From NCBI GenBank assembly GCA_033439255.1, contig CM065884.1, positions 1,674,001 through 1,738,000 on the forward strand: a DNA stretch of 64,000 nt. The letters run 5' to 3'. Positions 35,401-46,600 of this stretch are shown here, one piece after another. The stretch comes from Hericium rajendrae (taxonomy: Eukaryota; Basidiomycota; Agaricomycetes; Russulales; Hericiaceae). A model generated the notes under the pieces. It saw only the letters and a program-made list of their open reading frames with translations, did no database searches and was not told the origin of the DNA. The position numbers and the translations under genes were made by a program. Each line of letters opens with the position of its first letter. Within the stretch, counting starts at the first letter, position 1.

Positions 35401-36458
35401 CGGGGCTTGACTGCGGGCTCGAATAGTCAATGCCTTGGCCCTGGCCCTGGGCGCCGATGTGGGAGTCCTGCGAGAAGTCGAGCGCGGCCTGGCCTTGGCC
35501 TTGGCCCTGCTGGGAGGGTTGGGAGCCATCCGTGTGGGATGGGGTGGCTTCGACGAGCACGCTGGGCGCGAGCGGAGAGCTCTCGGGCAGGATGGCCAGC
35601 GACGCAGGCGAGGACGGCCAATCGCGCCGTGGGGAGGCGCGTCGTACAGGACGCGAAGAGCTTGGTTTCTTCGGCGTCTCGTATGAGGATCCGCCCGGAG
35701 AGACGTCACGCCCAAGCTCAGACAGTGGCATGTCGAAGATTTTGTTGCTCTCAAGGAAGGCTTTCTGGGGATCCTCGACGTACAATGGTCCCGCGAAGGA
35801 GTCCTGGGAGGATGAGCGTTGCCGACGTAAGCGTCGCGTCGAGGACGGTTTGCCACGCGTCGCCGCGTCGCGGGACGACTTGGGCGCGGTCGAGCGGAAG
35901 GAGCAGGTCCTTTGGATGATGCGCGCGTAACGCGCTTTGGCAGGCTTGACGGCACATTATTCTTTGAGCTATCTACAGTTGATGCGATTCCGAATCTTGG
36001 GGTTTGACGGGTCAAAGGCTGCGCGCCCTTTGTGTGCGCGGGGATAGGGGGCTCCGCAACGCGGGGTATATGCGATCGAGGCGCCACAAGAAGTTCATTT
36101 GAGAGCGCGTTTTCCTTGTGCGCGATCTCAGCCTGATTGTTGGAATCATCTTGAGTCTGCGTGTTTGCAAGACCGTGGTAATGATAGCGGGGTCCGGAGT
36201 GACAAGAAGACGACGATGCTGGTTCAGAGGGCGCGTCTCCAGTAGTATCTCGCTCCAAAGGTGAGCGGTTGTTGAGAGCCGGCTTCTTGTTCCATAACGC
36301 GTCGGGCTCGTTGCCCTCTAGGATGTTTTGTAAGATCTGGGTCGGCTGAGACTCGGGACTGTACACCACGCTGTTCACGGGCGCGATGCGTCCGTAATTA
36401 GAATGGGATACGGACGCCAATAAGAGAGCGCTCACCTCGGCGTCGCCTTACTATCCAT
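32414..36458 (-). CDS. DNA damage checkpoint mediator, Rad9/Crb2/53BP1 family (Tudor plus tandem BRCT)
   Basis: Adaptor that binds modified histones at DNA breaks and passes the signal from Mec1/ATR-type to Chk2-type kinases. ATG at 36458 gives MDSKATP, spliced to VVYSPESQPTQILQNILEGN. The long disordered N-terminal part is rich in SQ/TQ sites (SQPTQ, TQTQDDSN, QSQP, TQPVDE), the known Mec1/ATR target pattern. It carries a tandem duplication (see repeat). The Tudor region begins RVFALWRQDNCYYAGTVYSR and continues FNVHFDDDTSEDVDVTKLRR. Two BRCT-like domains follow: GGILLDDWSCILPISAKRTA to YLVALGLGIPCLEMSWLNSV, and VLLLGTEYFPASTGRRR to VTCVPMQWVKDCLISGRLLP. Stop at 32414-32416. Frame changes near 35105 and 35800-35930 need short introns whose exact edges I could not settle. 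Confidence 0.85.
34826..35068 (-). repeat. Tandem duplication of about 123 bp inside the Rad9/Crb2-like gene
   Basis: Two head-to-tail copies, about 34826-34945 and 34949-35068, with a period of 123 bases (41 codons), in frame. Each encodes ASDGQTQPSVEAS, then an Ala/Glu-rich link with EKEA, and EELFQYILSRK followed by ENE. The ELFQYILSRK block is identical in both copies while the link has diverged, suggesting it is under selection. Confidence 0.85.
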
Positions 36459-36944
36459 GACGATGATCCAGACAAATCCTGCTTTCAACCTCTAGATGTT
36501 AAGGAAAGGTGCTCAGTTGCTCCGCTTGTCGATGGTCGCGTCTGTCAGTGCAAGAAATGTGTCCGATAAGATGCAGAGACCTTCAAAAGTCGAAAAGGAA
36601 AATGGAGGAAAATGGAAGATACAGCGTTTCAGCTGGAGGTTGTCAACCAAGAAACCGATGCACGTCGAGAGCCAATGATGATGGGAAGAAGAGCGGCGAT
36701 CTGCTCGCCAAATAATTGGGAGTCGAGTTCGCCGTCGCCGCCACAGCTCTGGAGCGGGTCGCGGGTCGGCACGCGTCCGTCACGTGCCGCCGGCGCCGCG
36801 TCGCGTCGGTCGGGCGTTCCGGCGATCCCAACTCGTCGCTCATTCTGCTCTTCCCGCACGCTCAGGTCGCTGGTCCCGCTGCTGCAGGCCATTCCCCTCC
36901 TTTACCCCGCGCTGGTCGCCTGAACGACCTGAGTCCCGCCCGCG
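36459..36944. other. Divergent promoter region Rad9-like / membrane protein gene
   Basis: A 486-bp bidirectional upstream region, GC-rich towards the plus-strand gene. No other feature seen. Confidence 0.5.
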
Positions 36945-38952
36945 ATGCCCCCCCGCCCGGCGTCTCTCGCGGACGGCCTCGGCAGCATAGCCGGTCTCGC
37001 CCCCAATCCTCCTGGAGATAACTCTCGTAGGTCGCGTCGTTCTTCGCATCTGAACTCAAAAAAAGTGAACCTTGTCATCAAAAATGGGACGCATACGCCA
37101 GACGTACATACCGTCGACACCGTCGGCGCGAGCAAAGCGGCAAGCCCGAAGGCAGCGAGTGCGAAGGGCGATAACCGCTCGAAGGACCAGGCGAACGACG
37201 CGAGTAAGGACACGGAGATGTCTTCTGTGCCGGATCCTGTGCCTGCTGGCGACGCTGCTCCGGTGCATACGAGTCCGCTCTTCGTGCCGAAAGCCACAGG
37301 TAACGCTGCGCTGACTGGGTCTAATACCGTGCCTGCGCCAGCGACTGCAACACATCAGTTCTTTACTCCCCTGCCTGCATACTACTCCATGGCTGCTTCT
37401 ACGTCAAGTCGCGATGCATCCATCTCTCTGGCTTCCCTGCGTTCTGCTTCGGCTGTCGCTGCCTCCTCGTACAGCCCCATTCCTACAAAACCCGCGGTGA
37501 ATGTTCAACAAGACCAAACCTCAACAGTCTATCTCCCACCATATGTCCACTACTATCATCGTGCTACTCGCGCTTGGCGGAGTCTGTGTACTTGGTGCTA
37601 TACTTGTCGTGGTCAAACTCCGAAGACATCCCAAGAAACGCTGGCCGCCCACGCCTTCCTTGCCCATACTTCAGGACCAGGACTATCCGAAAGAGAAGAC
37701 CGCGGGCGGTGGGGCCAATGGCAAAGGCGATGAGTCACCTATCTTCGGCGGCAAGGAAAGGTTCTCGTCTCGACCTGGGAGCAACGCCGTCCTCTGGAAT
37801 TGGACGCAGTATCAGTCTGGGATCCCGAAGCCTCCTCCAGTTGCCAAGGGTGGAGACGCGAGGGCTTCGGTGATCGACGTTCAGAGACGCTATTCTCGCA
37901 TTGACGATGCCACGACAGCCAAGATACAACAGGCTACCAGCGCGACATATGTGCAACCGCAGATCGTGCAGAACACGGCACCCCGTACACCATCTCGTCT
38001 CTCTACAGTCTCGCTCTATCCGGGAACGAACTATCCACAATCTAACGAGCATATCGGCATCGCTGTCAGCGAGCTCCCTGGGGCGAAGGCCGGTGCGGAT
38101 CCTAGCGCTGCCGCGGGGAAATCGGGCGCACAGGACTTTGGCAGACGGCGTAGCGTTCGCCGGAGCATGCGCGATCTTCGCGACCTTGAGAGGCGGAGGA
38201 CGACATTGTACGATGGTGCTGATTCGTTGGCCTACGTCGAGGCTGATATGTCCTCGCCATCAATTCTGCCTGTTGCCCAGGGTCGGGAACGTATAAAGGC
38301 TCCTTATGGAGCAGGATCGTATCTCCGCACTTCGACCTCAGCCTCTGCCATCAACCATGCTTCTGTAGCAACAGACTCGAACCCATTTGAAGAGCCGGCG
38401 TATGCTGTCCCGCCCATGCCTTATGCACACTCCAACGAGGAGCGCCGAGACAGAAACACAAAGACGCTCACGTCCGCCGCGGGCCTAGCGTCCCCTGCGC
38501 CACCGTCACCTGGGCCAACGCTTTATCCAGACGACTCTTTGAGCGTGGTCGGTGACAGAAGGCACGTAGCGAGCCAAAAGAAGCATTTAGGGCAGACGAA
38601 GCTCGGAAGCCCAGGGACGGAGGCGACCGCCCTAGGAAACATGATGCTGTCGGATTACAGGACGTCGAAGCACGGCGGCCCTGTCACAGATGCACGCACG
38701 CATGGCGGTACCCCAGATGACGTCCTGAGCGCCCTTGATTCCCCAGACGACTTTGCGCCGCTCCGGATGCACAGGCGGGCGGACGACAAGCCGCCGCGGG
38801 TGCCATCGCCGCCGCCGCTTCCGTCGCTCGCACAGATGGCGATGGCTCACACGAACCCAGACGATTTCGCAGACTATCGAAGCCCGACTTACAGCATCTA
38901 CGGGTTGTATGATCCGGACAGAAAAAGCCGCGCGACAGATGGCGGTTATTGA
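36945..38952 (+). CDS. Uncharacterised single-pass membrane protein
   Basis: Family not recognised. The first open block (36945-37496) encodes a Ser/Thr/Ala/Pro-rich region of 184 residues, and the second (37528-38952) begins SISHHM and continues with a membrane helix STTIIVLLALGGVCVLGAIL. Joining them needs removal of only 31 bases (37497-37527, GTGAAT...CAACAG), which keeps both frames open and gives 658 residues. Basic residues directly after the helix (KLRRHPKKR) suggest the long C-terminal region faces the cytosol and the Ser/Thr-rich part faces outward, although no signal peptide is seen. That layout recalls cell-surface stress sensors such as Mid2/Wsc proteins, but without sequence similarity I can point to. 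The tail is Ser/Pro-rich and ends DRKSRATDGGY. Confidence 0.7.
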
Positions 38953-39721
38953 TGCAAAATGAGGCAACGAGGCTGAAGGCTGCAGCGCTCACTATGTTTA
39001 GCATCGGCATCGATTTGTAGATTGAGCACCTGTTGTACTGCATTGGATGAAATTTTACCTGAGATCGACTGTAATGATACCGCGATAGGCGGTGGACGTG
39101 CAAAAACGTTGTAAATAGGATCGCTCGCTAAGTATCGGGCGCACCTGTCAGTAATAAGCGCTGTCAAGTGGCTGGCATTAATGAGGCTAAAGTGGAGGAG
39201 GTTGGCCCGGGTACTAGTACAGTACTAAGTATGCAGCAGTTATGAAGACACTGAAAGTCTTTGACCGAGGATTCGCCGACATGGTGTGGGGGCTGCGGAG
39301 GAATGAATGAATGATGCAACGATGAATTCCTGAGATGGATTTCTGCTCACGCGGGATGGAATGCGTGACAGAAGCGGGAGACAGACGCAGTGTGGGAGCG
39401 GCCGGGAGGTAGGCTCGGAGAGAACAACTGCACGGGACTCGTTCGTTGTTTGTTCCCCGCCGCTATTTCTTCCTTCCGTCCTGCCATCTCCATCCCATTC
39501 TCTCTTTCCTATTCCCTCCAGTCTATCTGCCACTCCAGTGCCTAATCTCGACCCGCGCTCCGACGGGCGGTGCTACAGCCTTTCCTTCCTTCCTCATTCG
39601 TACGTCAGACCTCACCTTTACCTGCCTCACCCCCGCTGCGAGCCGCCTGATCTAAGCGTCGGTTTTTTCATATTCGCCAGCCCAATTTTAGCACGTTTTC
39701 GCCAACCGCCAGACCTTTAAA
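38953..39721. other. Upstream region of the GH5 glucanase with pyrimidine-rich leader
   Basis: A 769-bp gap. From about 39463 to 39620 the plus strand is dominated by C and T (for example TTCCTTCCGTCCTGCC), a pattern common just before transcription starts in fungal genes. A short ORF at 39361 inside this region is probably upstream of the transcript or a uORF. No TATA box is obvious. Confidence 0.5.
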
Positions 39722-42531
39722 ATGTCTCGCCAGAACGTCCCGGCGGGCGACGTGCCCTACGACCCGGTTCCCAATCCCGCCGAGTACGGCTCGGACATCT
39801 CTTACGACAACCGCGAGATGCCTCCGTCCCCCCACCTCGAGAACTTCGACTTGGATGGTCCTGCCGCCCGCCCCCGTTTCATGGGCACGGCGGGCAACCC
39901 GTCGACTAGGGACTCGTTCGCATCCTACGGCACCACTCCCGTCTCGGACAATGGCTCTTCAGTCTATGCCCTCAACCCCCAGTCCCTCTCTGCGAGAGGC
40001 TCTCCTCAACTCCAGGACGAAAGGTATCGCGATGACCCCCGCGGGACCCCCGGCGATGATGAGGAAGCCTGGCGTTTCGATGTCACCGCTCGGCGGCCCC
40101 CGATACCTTAGCGAGAAGCGTTCAACCTATGCCCCTCCCGCCGCCAAGTCCCGCCGCAATATCCTCTTACTCGTGGCGGGAGCTGCCCTTATTGTCATTG
40201 CCGTCGCCGTAGTGGTTCCCATTTACTTCGCGGTCATCAAGCCCCATTCCAACAACGCCGACTCCAAGGGTGGCGCCGCGCAGGGTAGCGGTACATCCAG
40301 TGACTCGCCCACCGCCACGGATACCCCTCAGTCAACAAACAACAGGGCGGTCATCACTGGCGGCGATGGCAGCACTGTCACCATGGACGACGGTACTACG
40401 TTCAAATATCAGAATTCGTATGGCGGTATCTGGTACCATGACCCAGCGGACCCTTTCAACAACAACGCCCAAGCACAGTCGTGGTCGCCTCCTCTTAATC
40501 AAACCTTCAAATTTGGGGTTGACAAGATTCGGGGGTGCGTGCCATTCGGCTTCGGACTTCTATTCATGTTCATGTATTCCACTCGATTAGTGTCAATCTT
40601 GGTGGCTGGTTAACAACGGAGCCTGTGAGTGTTCCCTCGCTTCCCGCAGAGATCTGATGTTCTAACTTCACTCATAGTTCATGTTAGTCTGCTTTCAAAC
40701 AATATCATTGGTTTGTTTCCTAACCTTCATTCAGTTCTCCTGCTCTGTTCGAGAAGTATACCAACTTGGCCACTCCCGCCATCGACGAGTGGACTCTCAG
40801 CCTCGCCATGGCTGCAGACACTGCTGGTGGCGGTCTCGGTCAACTAGAGAAGCACTACGACACGTTCATTGTACGTTCCGTCGTATAGCCTTCCGTTTGA
40901 TCCTGTGATTGATCATGATCCGCTCGTCTTTGACAGACCGAGCAGGACTTCGCTGAGATTGCTGGTGCCGGCCTCAACTTTGTGCGCATTCCCCTTCCCT
41001 TCTGGGCGATCGAGACCTGGGACGGCGAGCCTTTCCTGGCAAAGACTGCTTGGAAGTAAGCTTGTGAACATTTTCTTGTCAGGGCGGGATACTGACCCTG
41101 AATTATTCAGATACTTCCTCAAAGCGATCGGATGGGCGCGCAAGTATGGGATTCGCATCAATCTTGATTTTCATGCCGTTCCCGGCAGTCAGAACGGATG
41201 GAACCACTCTGGCAGATTCGGCACAATCAATCTTCTCAATGGTCCGATGGGCATGGCCAACGCCCAACGCTCGCTCGATTACATTCGCATCATTGCCGAG
41301 TTCATCTCTCAGCCGGAATACAGGGACGTTGTCGTCATGTTCGGGATCTTGAACGAGCCGCAAGCTCCAGTCATCGGTCAAGAAAATATGTCCAGATTGT
41401 GAGTGATCGTCGTGTAACATTATTACAGTGCATATTGATTGACGTCTTCATATTCCAGCTATCTCCAAGCATATAATCTTGTCAGGGAGGCCGGCGGCAT
41501 CGGCGCTGGAAATGGGCCTTTTATCTCCTACCACGATGGTTTCCTCGGCCTTGACAAGTGGGTGGGCTTCCTCGGCAATCCGGATCGTATTGCACTCGAC
41601 TACCACCCGTATCTCTGCTTCTACACCCAGTCTAAGGACACCATGGCGCAACAGGTCAAGTCGCCTTGCAATTGGGGAGCGAATGTTAACGGCTCCTTGG
41701 CTGCTTTCGGTCTCACCGCCGCCGGCGAGTTCAGTAATGCCGTCACCGACTGTGGTCTCTATGTCAATGGTGTCGGCTTGGGTACGCGTTATGAGGGCAC
41801 GTACACACCTGGAGACTGGCCCAGAATCGGCAGCTGCACCCCGTGGACGGACTGGCAAAACTGGGACCAGGCTATGAAGGATGACATCCAACAATTCGCG
41901 CTATCCAGTATGGATGCTCTTCAGGTAAAATCCTTCTGTATATTTCAGAGTCCTGCAGATTACTCATTTGTTATTTTGCGCGTAGAACTGGTTCTTCTGG
42001 ACATGGAAGATCGGCAATTCCTCCGCCTCGGGCAAAGTCGAGTCCCCTCAATGGTCATACCAGCTTGGTCTCGAGAATGGGTGGATGCCCAAGGACCCCC
42101 GCACGGCCATCGGTGCTTGCGGCAATACTGCACCTTTTACCGGCCAGCTCACGGCAGCACAAACCGGTGGCAAGGGTGCAGGCGAGCTCGATCCTGCGCA
42201 GACTGCCAAGTACGCCTGGCCACCGACAGCGATTAATAACGCGGACGCCGCGCCGGCCGGACTCCCACAATACACGCCCACCGGTACCATCCCGACGCTC
42301 GCGCCACCTACGTTCACAGCGTCCGAGGCGAAGTCGGTGAACCCTGGCAGCGGCTGGGCAAACCCATCCGACACGAGTGGCGCGTACGTCCCCATTACAG
42401 GCTGCACGTATCTGAGCCCGTGGGTCGAGAACGGCGAGGCCGCTCCCCCAGTGTGCGCCGGCGCTGGCAATGCCGCAGCGAAGAGGAACGCGGTACCCGA
42501 ACCGTATATCACAGCACCACCTTCGCTGTGA
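39722..42531 (+). CDS. Membrane-anchored exo-beta-1,3-glucanase, glycoside hydrolase family 5 (ExgD-like)
   Basis: Type II plasma-membrane enzyme that trims beta-1,3-glucan in the cell wall. ATG at 39722 (MSRQNVPAGDVPYDPVPNPA) opens a cytosolic arm of about 125 residues; a 40-nt intron at 40024-40063 restores the frame into KPGVSMSPLGG. The membrane helix NILLLVAGAALIVIAVAVVV follows basic residues, then a Ser/Thr/Asn-rich stem. The catalytic domain contains LNFVRIPLPFWAIETW, RINLDFHAVPGSQNGWNHSG, the acid/base Glu in VMFGILNEPQ, YHDGFLG, and the probable nucleophile Glu in TAAGEFSNAVTDCG, then NWFFWTWKIG. A Pro/Thr/Ala-rich tail of roughly 130 residues follows the catalytic domain. About eight short introns are present; the stop is at 42529-42531. 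Confidence 0.88.
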
Positions 42532-43092
42532 CGAGACGATATTGTAATGTAGATTCAGTTGATTCGGGTTTCATTCGGACATTGGGGGAGGGCATTGTTG
42601 TGTCACATACTACACATTCGGTTATGCCCGGCCAGCTGGCTTCCTTGATGCGACGGTGTCGCACACGCACAGACTCTTTACGACTACATTGGACTTCTGC
42701 ATATTAGTACATTATATACCTCTCGCTCCCTCGGTAGTAGAGCATCAACACTTTTAGTACGGCACTTTGTTTAGGACCGTAGGACTGTTGCGGGTCAGCC
42801 TGGACCTCATTGCCTAGTACCTACATACCATGCATCCCTGTTGGGGCACGAGTAGATGCGCATCGTTTACATTATCGGTGATACAATGGCAGGTCTCGGT
42901 TTCATTGTCTGTTAATACTTGATTCCATATATCGTATGCTCAGCTCGTCGTAGCGCTCAGTTCGGGGAATACCGCACATTCGCAGACCCCAAAGATAATA
43001 AATATAATCGTACATCTCTTGTAGCTGAGGAGGGACACATCGGACTGTGCACCTTGCGGTTAAAGAGTTACACACTTGGATACGAGAGTCGA
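42532..43092. other. Convergent intergenic region GH5 / IF1-like
   Basis: A 561-bp 3'-to-3' gap. Open frames here are short and do not resemble proteins. Confidence 0.5.
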
Positions 43093-43462
43093 TTAGTGCT
43101 CGCCGCTGGTCGTGGCGTAGCGATCCTCCAGATCTTCCTGCCCGCCGCACCCGCCCTCGAAATCCCGGTCCATCGGATGCATCTCTGGCATCTCTGGCTT
43201 TTCTGCCTCCTTGCGCTGAACCGCTGCCTTCTGGCTCGCGGCACGGCTGAGTTCCCGGAGCTGCTCCTGCTCCTACGAAGCACAGGTAAAAATAAGTCAG
43301 AGCAAATGCAGGCACCGAGTGGGGCGACGCACCTTCTGCCGCGCGTACTGCGCCTCTTCAGCCTGTCGCTTCAGCTTGAATGCGTCATCCTGGAAGAGCT
43401 AAGCGCAATTTGGGCAGTGGCAGAGGGAGACTTACCTTTGTCGAGAGCGTTCTGCTGGACAT
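43093..43462 (-). CDS. Small coiled-coil protein resembling the mitochondrial ATPase inhibitor IF1/Inh1
   Basis: Three exons, 43462-43436, 43389-43333 and 43272-43093, give an 87-residue protein starting MSSRTLSTK. The middle, DDAFKLKRQAEEAQYARQKE followed by QEQLREL, lines up with the inhibitory core of yeast Inh1 (an acidic residue, then an F/KxR block, then xxYxRQ and EQLRxL), which plugs the F1-ATPase when energy falls. Known IF1 proteins carry a cleaved mitochondrial presequence; this product begins almost directly at the inhibitory core and ends with an acidic, Met-rich tail (EKPEMPEMHPMDRDFEGG). It could be a paralogue, a protein with a missed upstream exon, or an unrelated helix that looks alike. 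All splice sites are consensus. It lies just downstream of EAF1 on the same strand. Confidence 0.6.
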
Positions 43463-43683
43463 GATCAGTGGGTGTGGGGCTAAGTATGCGGGGGGCACGG
43501 GGCTATCGGTGAGTATATGGGCCTGTACCAAGCCCCGCTGACGTCACAGGTACTTTCCACGGCGCGCTGGGCGACTCTGACGGACGGGGGGCCATGCATG
43601 CGCACTCAGATACATAACTTAAAGAATATAGGATGTACATGTTACAGGGCCGGAGAATGCAGGACACGGTCGCACTAGATAAA

Positions 43684-46600
43684 TCAAGACTGGGGGTACT
43701 GCGGTCCAGGCTGTCCACCGGCTTGCTGCTGCTGCTGCATACTGGCCTGTCGCTGCTGCTGCTGCTGTTGCTATTTTCAAAAGGCGTAAAAATATGTACA
43801 TCAAGTGCAAATGAAGTGCGGCTCACCATGATCTGTTGGAGGCGGATGGCCTGTTCCATCTGCTCTGGCGTCAACTGGGCGCTAGTCACGGGGAAGTAGT
43901 GGGCCATGTTCGCCATATTCTGACGAGCTATGGCGGGCTGGTGCATAGTGGGGGACGCCTGCGTGATAGGGACATGCTGCTGCGCAGATGCAGGCCGTGG
44001 AGGATTGGGAGTGCCAGAACTCCGGGGCGGTGACGTCTGCGGCACCATGGCAGGCGAAGAAGTAGCGGCCCGCGAGGCATAAGGAGGGGACATATGAGGC
44101 GCATTTATTCCAGCTGCCGTTGGCTGGTTGGCGTTCGCCGCGGCGGCTAATGCACGCTGTTGGGCAAATTGTTGTGCTTGAAGGATCTGCTGGGGAGACA
44201 TACGAGCGGCAGCGGCGACTGCTGCATTGCTGGTAGGAACGGAAGTCGGCATGCGTTGCTGTTGTGAGATGTTCACTTGACTGCGAATCTGAGGGACTGT
44301 TTGATGCTGTGGAATCTCAACCGTGGGCGGTCGAGGTGCGCCATTTGGCGCGGATGTTGCAACCGGTTGAGCCTAATCATTCTGAAATTAGAAGATCCGT
44401 GATACGGGGGATATCGATAGCAAACGTACTGCGCTCTGGGCCGCCAATCGTTGGGCGTTCATTTGTGAACGCGCGAACTCCTCTTGCCGTCTGCGGGCTA
44501 AGACTTCCTGCTGATCACGCATCTCTTTTTCAGCCTTCATCTTGCTCAACTGAGCAGGGCTGAGCTTCGGCATCTTATTATACTGGCCATGTGTGTCATG
44601 GACGACCGGCGGCTTCTTGGGATTCGCTGATGGAATCAACTGAGTCAGTCCTGCACACGGTGAACCAAAGCCGAAACTTACCACTGGCTTTCTGCGCGGC
44701 CTCACGCTTTTCATGACCTTGCGAATTGTGTCGTACATAAGCACATGTCTGCGACGCTTCCTCGGTTCGACAGGCGGTGCAGGCGTTGGCGCCGCCTGTG
44801 AAGTAACGCTAGCTAGTCGTTTCCTTGTGGTCATCTGGGGCTGAGGTCGAGCTGGCGTCGCTGGCGTGATTGCGGTGGCAGAAGGGGCCTCCCTGGTACC
44901 GTTACCACGCTCCCCGAGCCAGCGGGATTTATACCGCTCCTTGCATTCCCAGTCGAACCGCCTCTCAGTGGAGATTGCACCTCGAGAGGCGTTGAACATG
45001 TCCGCGATAAGGCCCCAATTGCGAGGATACTTTTCAACCAGCCGCTTGATTAGCAAATCGTCTTGAGGTGTCCAGTGCGAATCAGTGACACGCTTTAGTG
45101 GATCTCGAGGAGCACCTGGCAATATGGTGTCGTCGTCTCCCGTCATCATGGCCAATGGCCTGCTGCCTTCGAACAGTCCTGAATGCAGATGTGAGCGCCT
45201 GTACTACCGAAGACTGGAGATATTCTTACCACACAAAGCATCCTCTGGGGCTTTAGCCTGTGCCTCAAAATCGGGTACCACTGATGCATCGTCGATCCCC
45301 TCCCAATGATCTTCTTTCCAATGCTTTGAAGGTTCGAGCGGACCCAATAACGTCGGCTTTTCTCGCATAAATCGGCCAAGCGGTGTGAGTTTCGAATACG
45401 TCGTATCCTCTGAACGCTTATAGGGATCGTCCTTGTCTCGTTTCTCTGTCTTCTTTTTACCATCTGGCGGCGGTGCCACGTCCAGCACGCCGTAGACTTG
45501 CAGGTCCGGGAAGATGGCAGAGAGATCAGTGGGATATGGAGCTTCTATCGGCGAAGCACGAGGAGGGCTGCATCCGGCTTCCTCAAATGGAACTCATCCA
45601 GATTGAGGAACAGTGCATGCTCATCCGAGTATGCGATCTGGCCGCGCAACGGTGCCAACTGACTTGACTTCGAAGTCGACTTTACTTGGGCAGATGGTCG
45701 AGGAGCCGTCGAATCGGCCCGGGCTTGTGCCACGGCGTCAGTGAGCACCGGATCGTTCGACGTCGGTTTAAGACCTGTAACCTCAGAGTCTTGGGACTCC
45801 GGAGCGTCCGTGGTTTCTTCCTTCTGCTGTTGCTCCTGCTGCTGTTGTTCTTGGGACTGAGGTTGAGAGTCGACATCCATACTATGTGCATCGGCATCCG
45901 GTCGCAGCGCGTTAATTTCTTCAACATCTTCCTCCTTTGGAACAAGATCCCCGTTGCTCGACTGCGATCGCTCGCCATATGGCGTGGGAGCTTCAGCAGT
46001 ATCGAGGGCTTCTTCGACGAGCTGTGTTGGCTCCAAGGCATCAACAACGTCCTGCTTGTCCTGCTCTTGATCATCATCGCTGTCATCGGAGCCATAATCG
46101 ACAGTCATCATGTTGCCTTGCTCCTGAGAAGATTCAGCGCCTAATACCTCGTCTTCAACAACGTCCATGTCCTCGCCGTACAGACTCCCATCATCCACGG
46201 GTGGTTTATGCCAGTCAACGATGAGGCCACGGCGCATTCTCTCTTCTTTAGTGCCGGCTTCATGCCACTCAACACAGCGGTCGAAAGCTCGAAAGCAAGG
46301 GAGATTTTCCACTTGCGCTCCTCACGGAAGTCGATGCGCATCCATTTCTAAATTCAACGTAAGGTCTCTTCAGCAAATCAAAAGGACAACAACCTACCAT
46401 CTCATCCAAGAGGTGATCCCAGTGCGTCTTGGTCAGGCCTCCAACACCGCGCTGTTTCTTAGGTTGCCTGTAACTCCACCTGCCTGCATCTTTCGCCATC
46501 TCCACCCGTTCAAGCGTCCGAATAAAACGAAGTTCCTCAAAGGCCACCTGGATATATATTAGACTACTTGTATAGTCGCTAGCATAGAGGATACTCACAC

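Noticed and set aside
35239-35930. Long plus-strand frames opposite the SQ/TQ-rich region
   Set aside because: Antisense shadows with skewed Arg/Ser or Trp/Pro composition.
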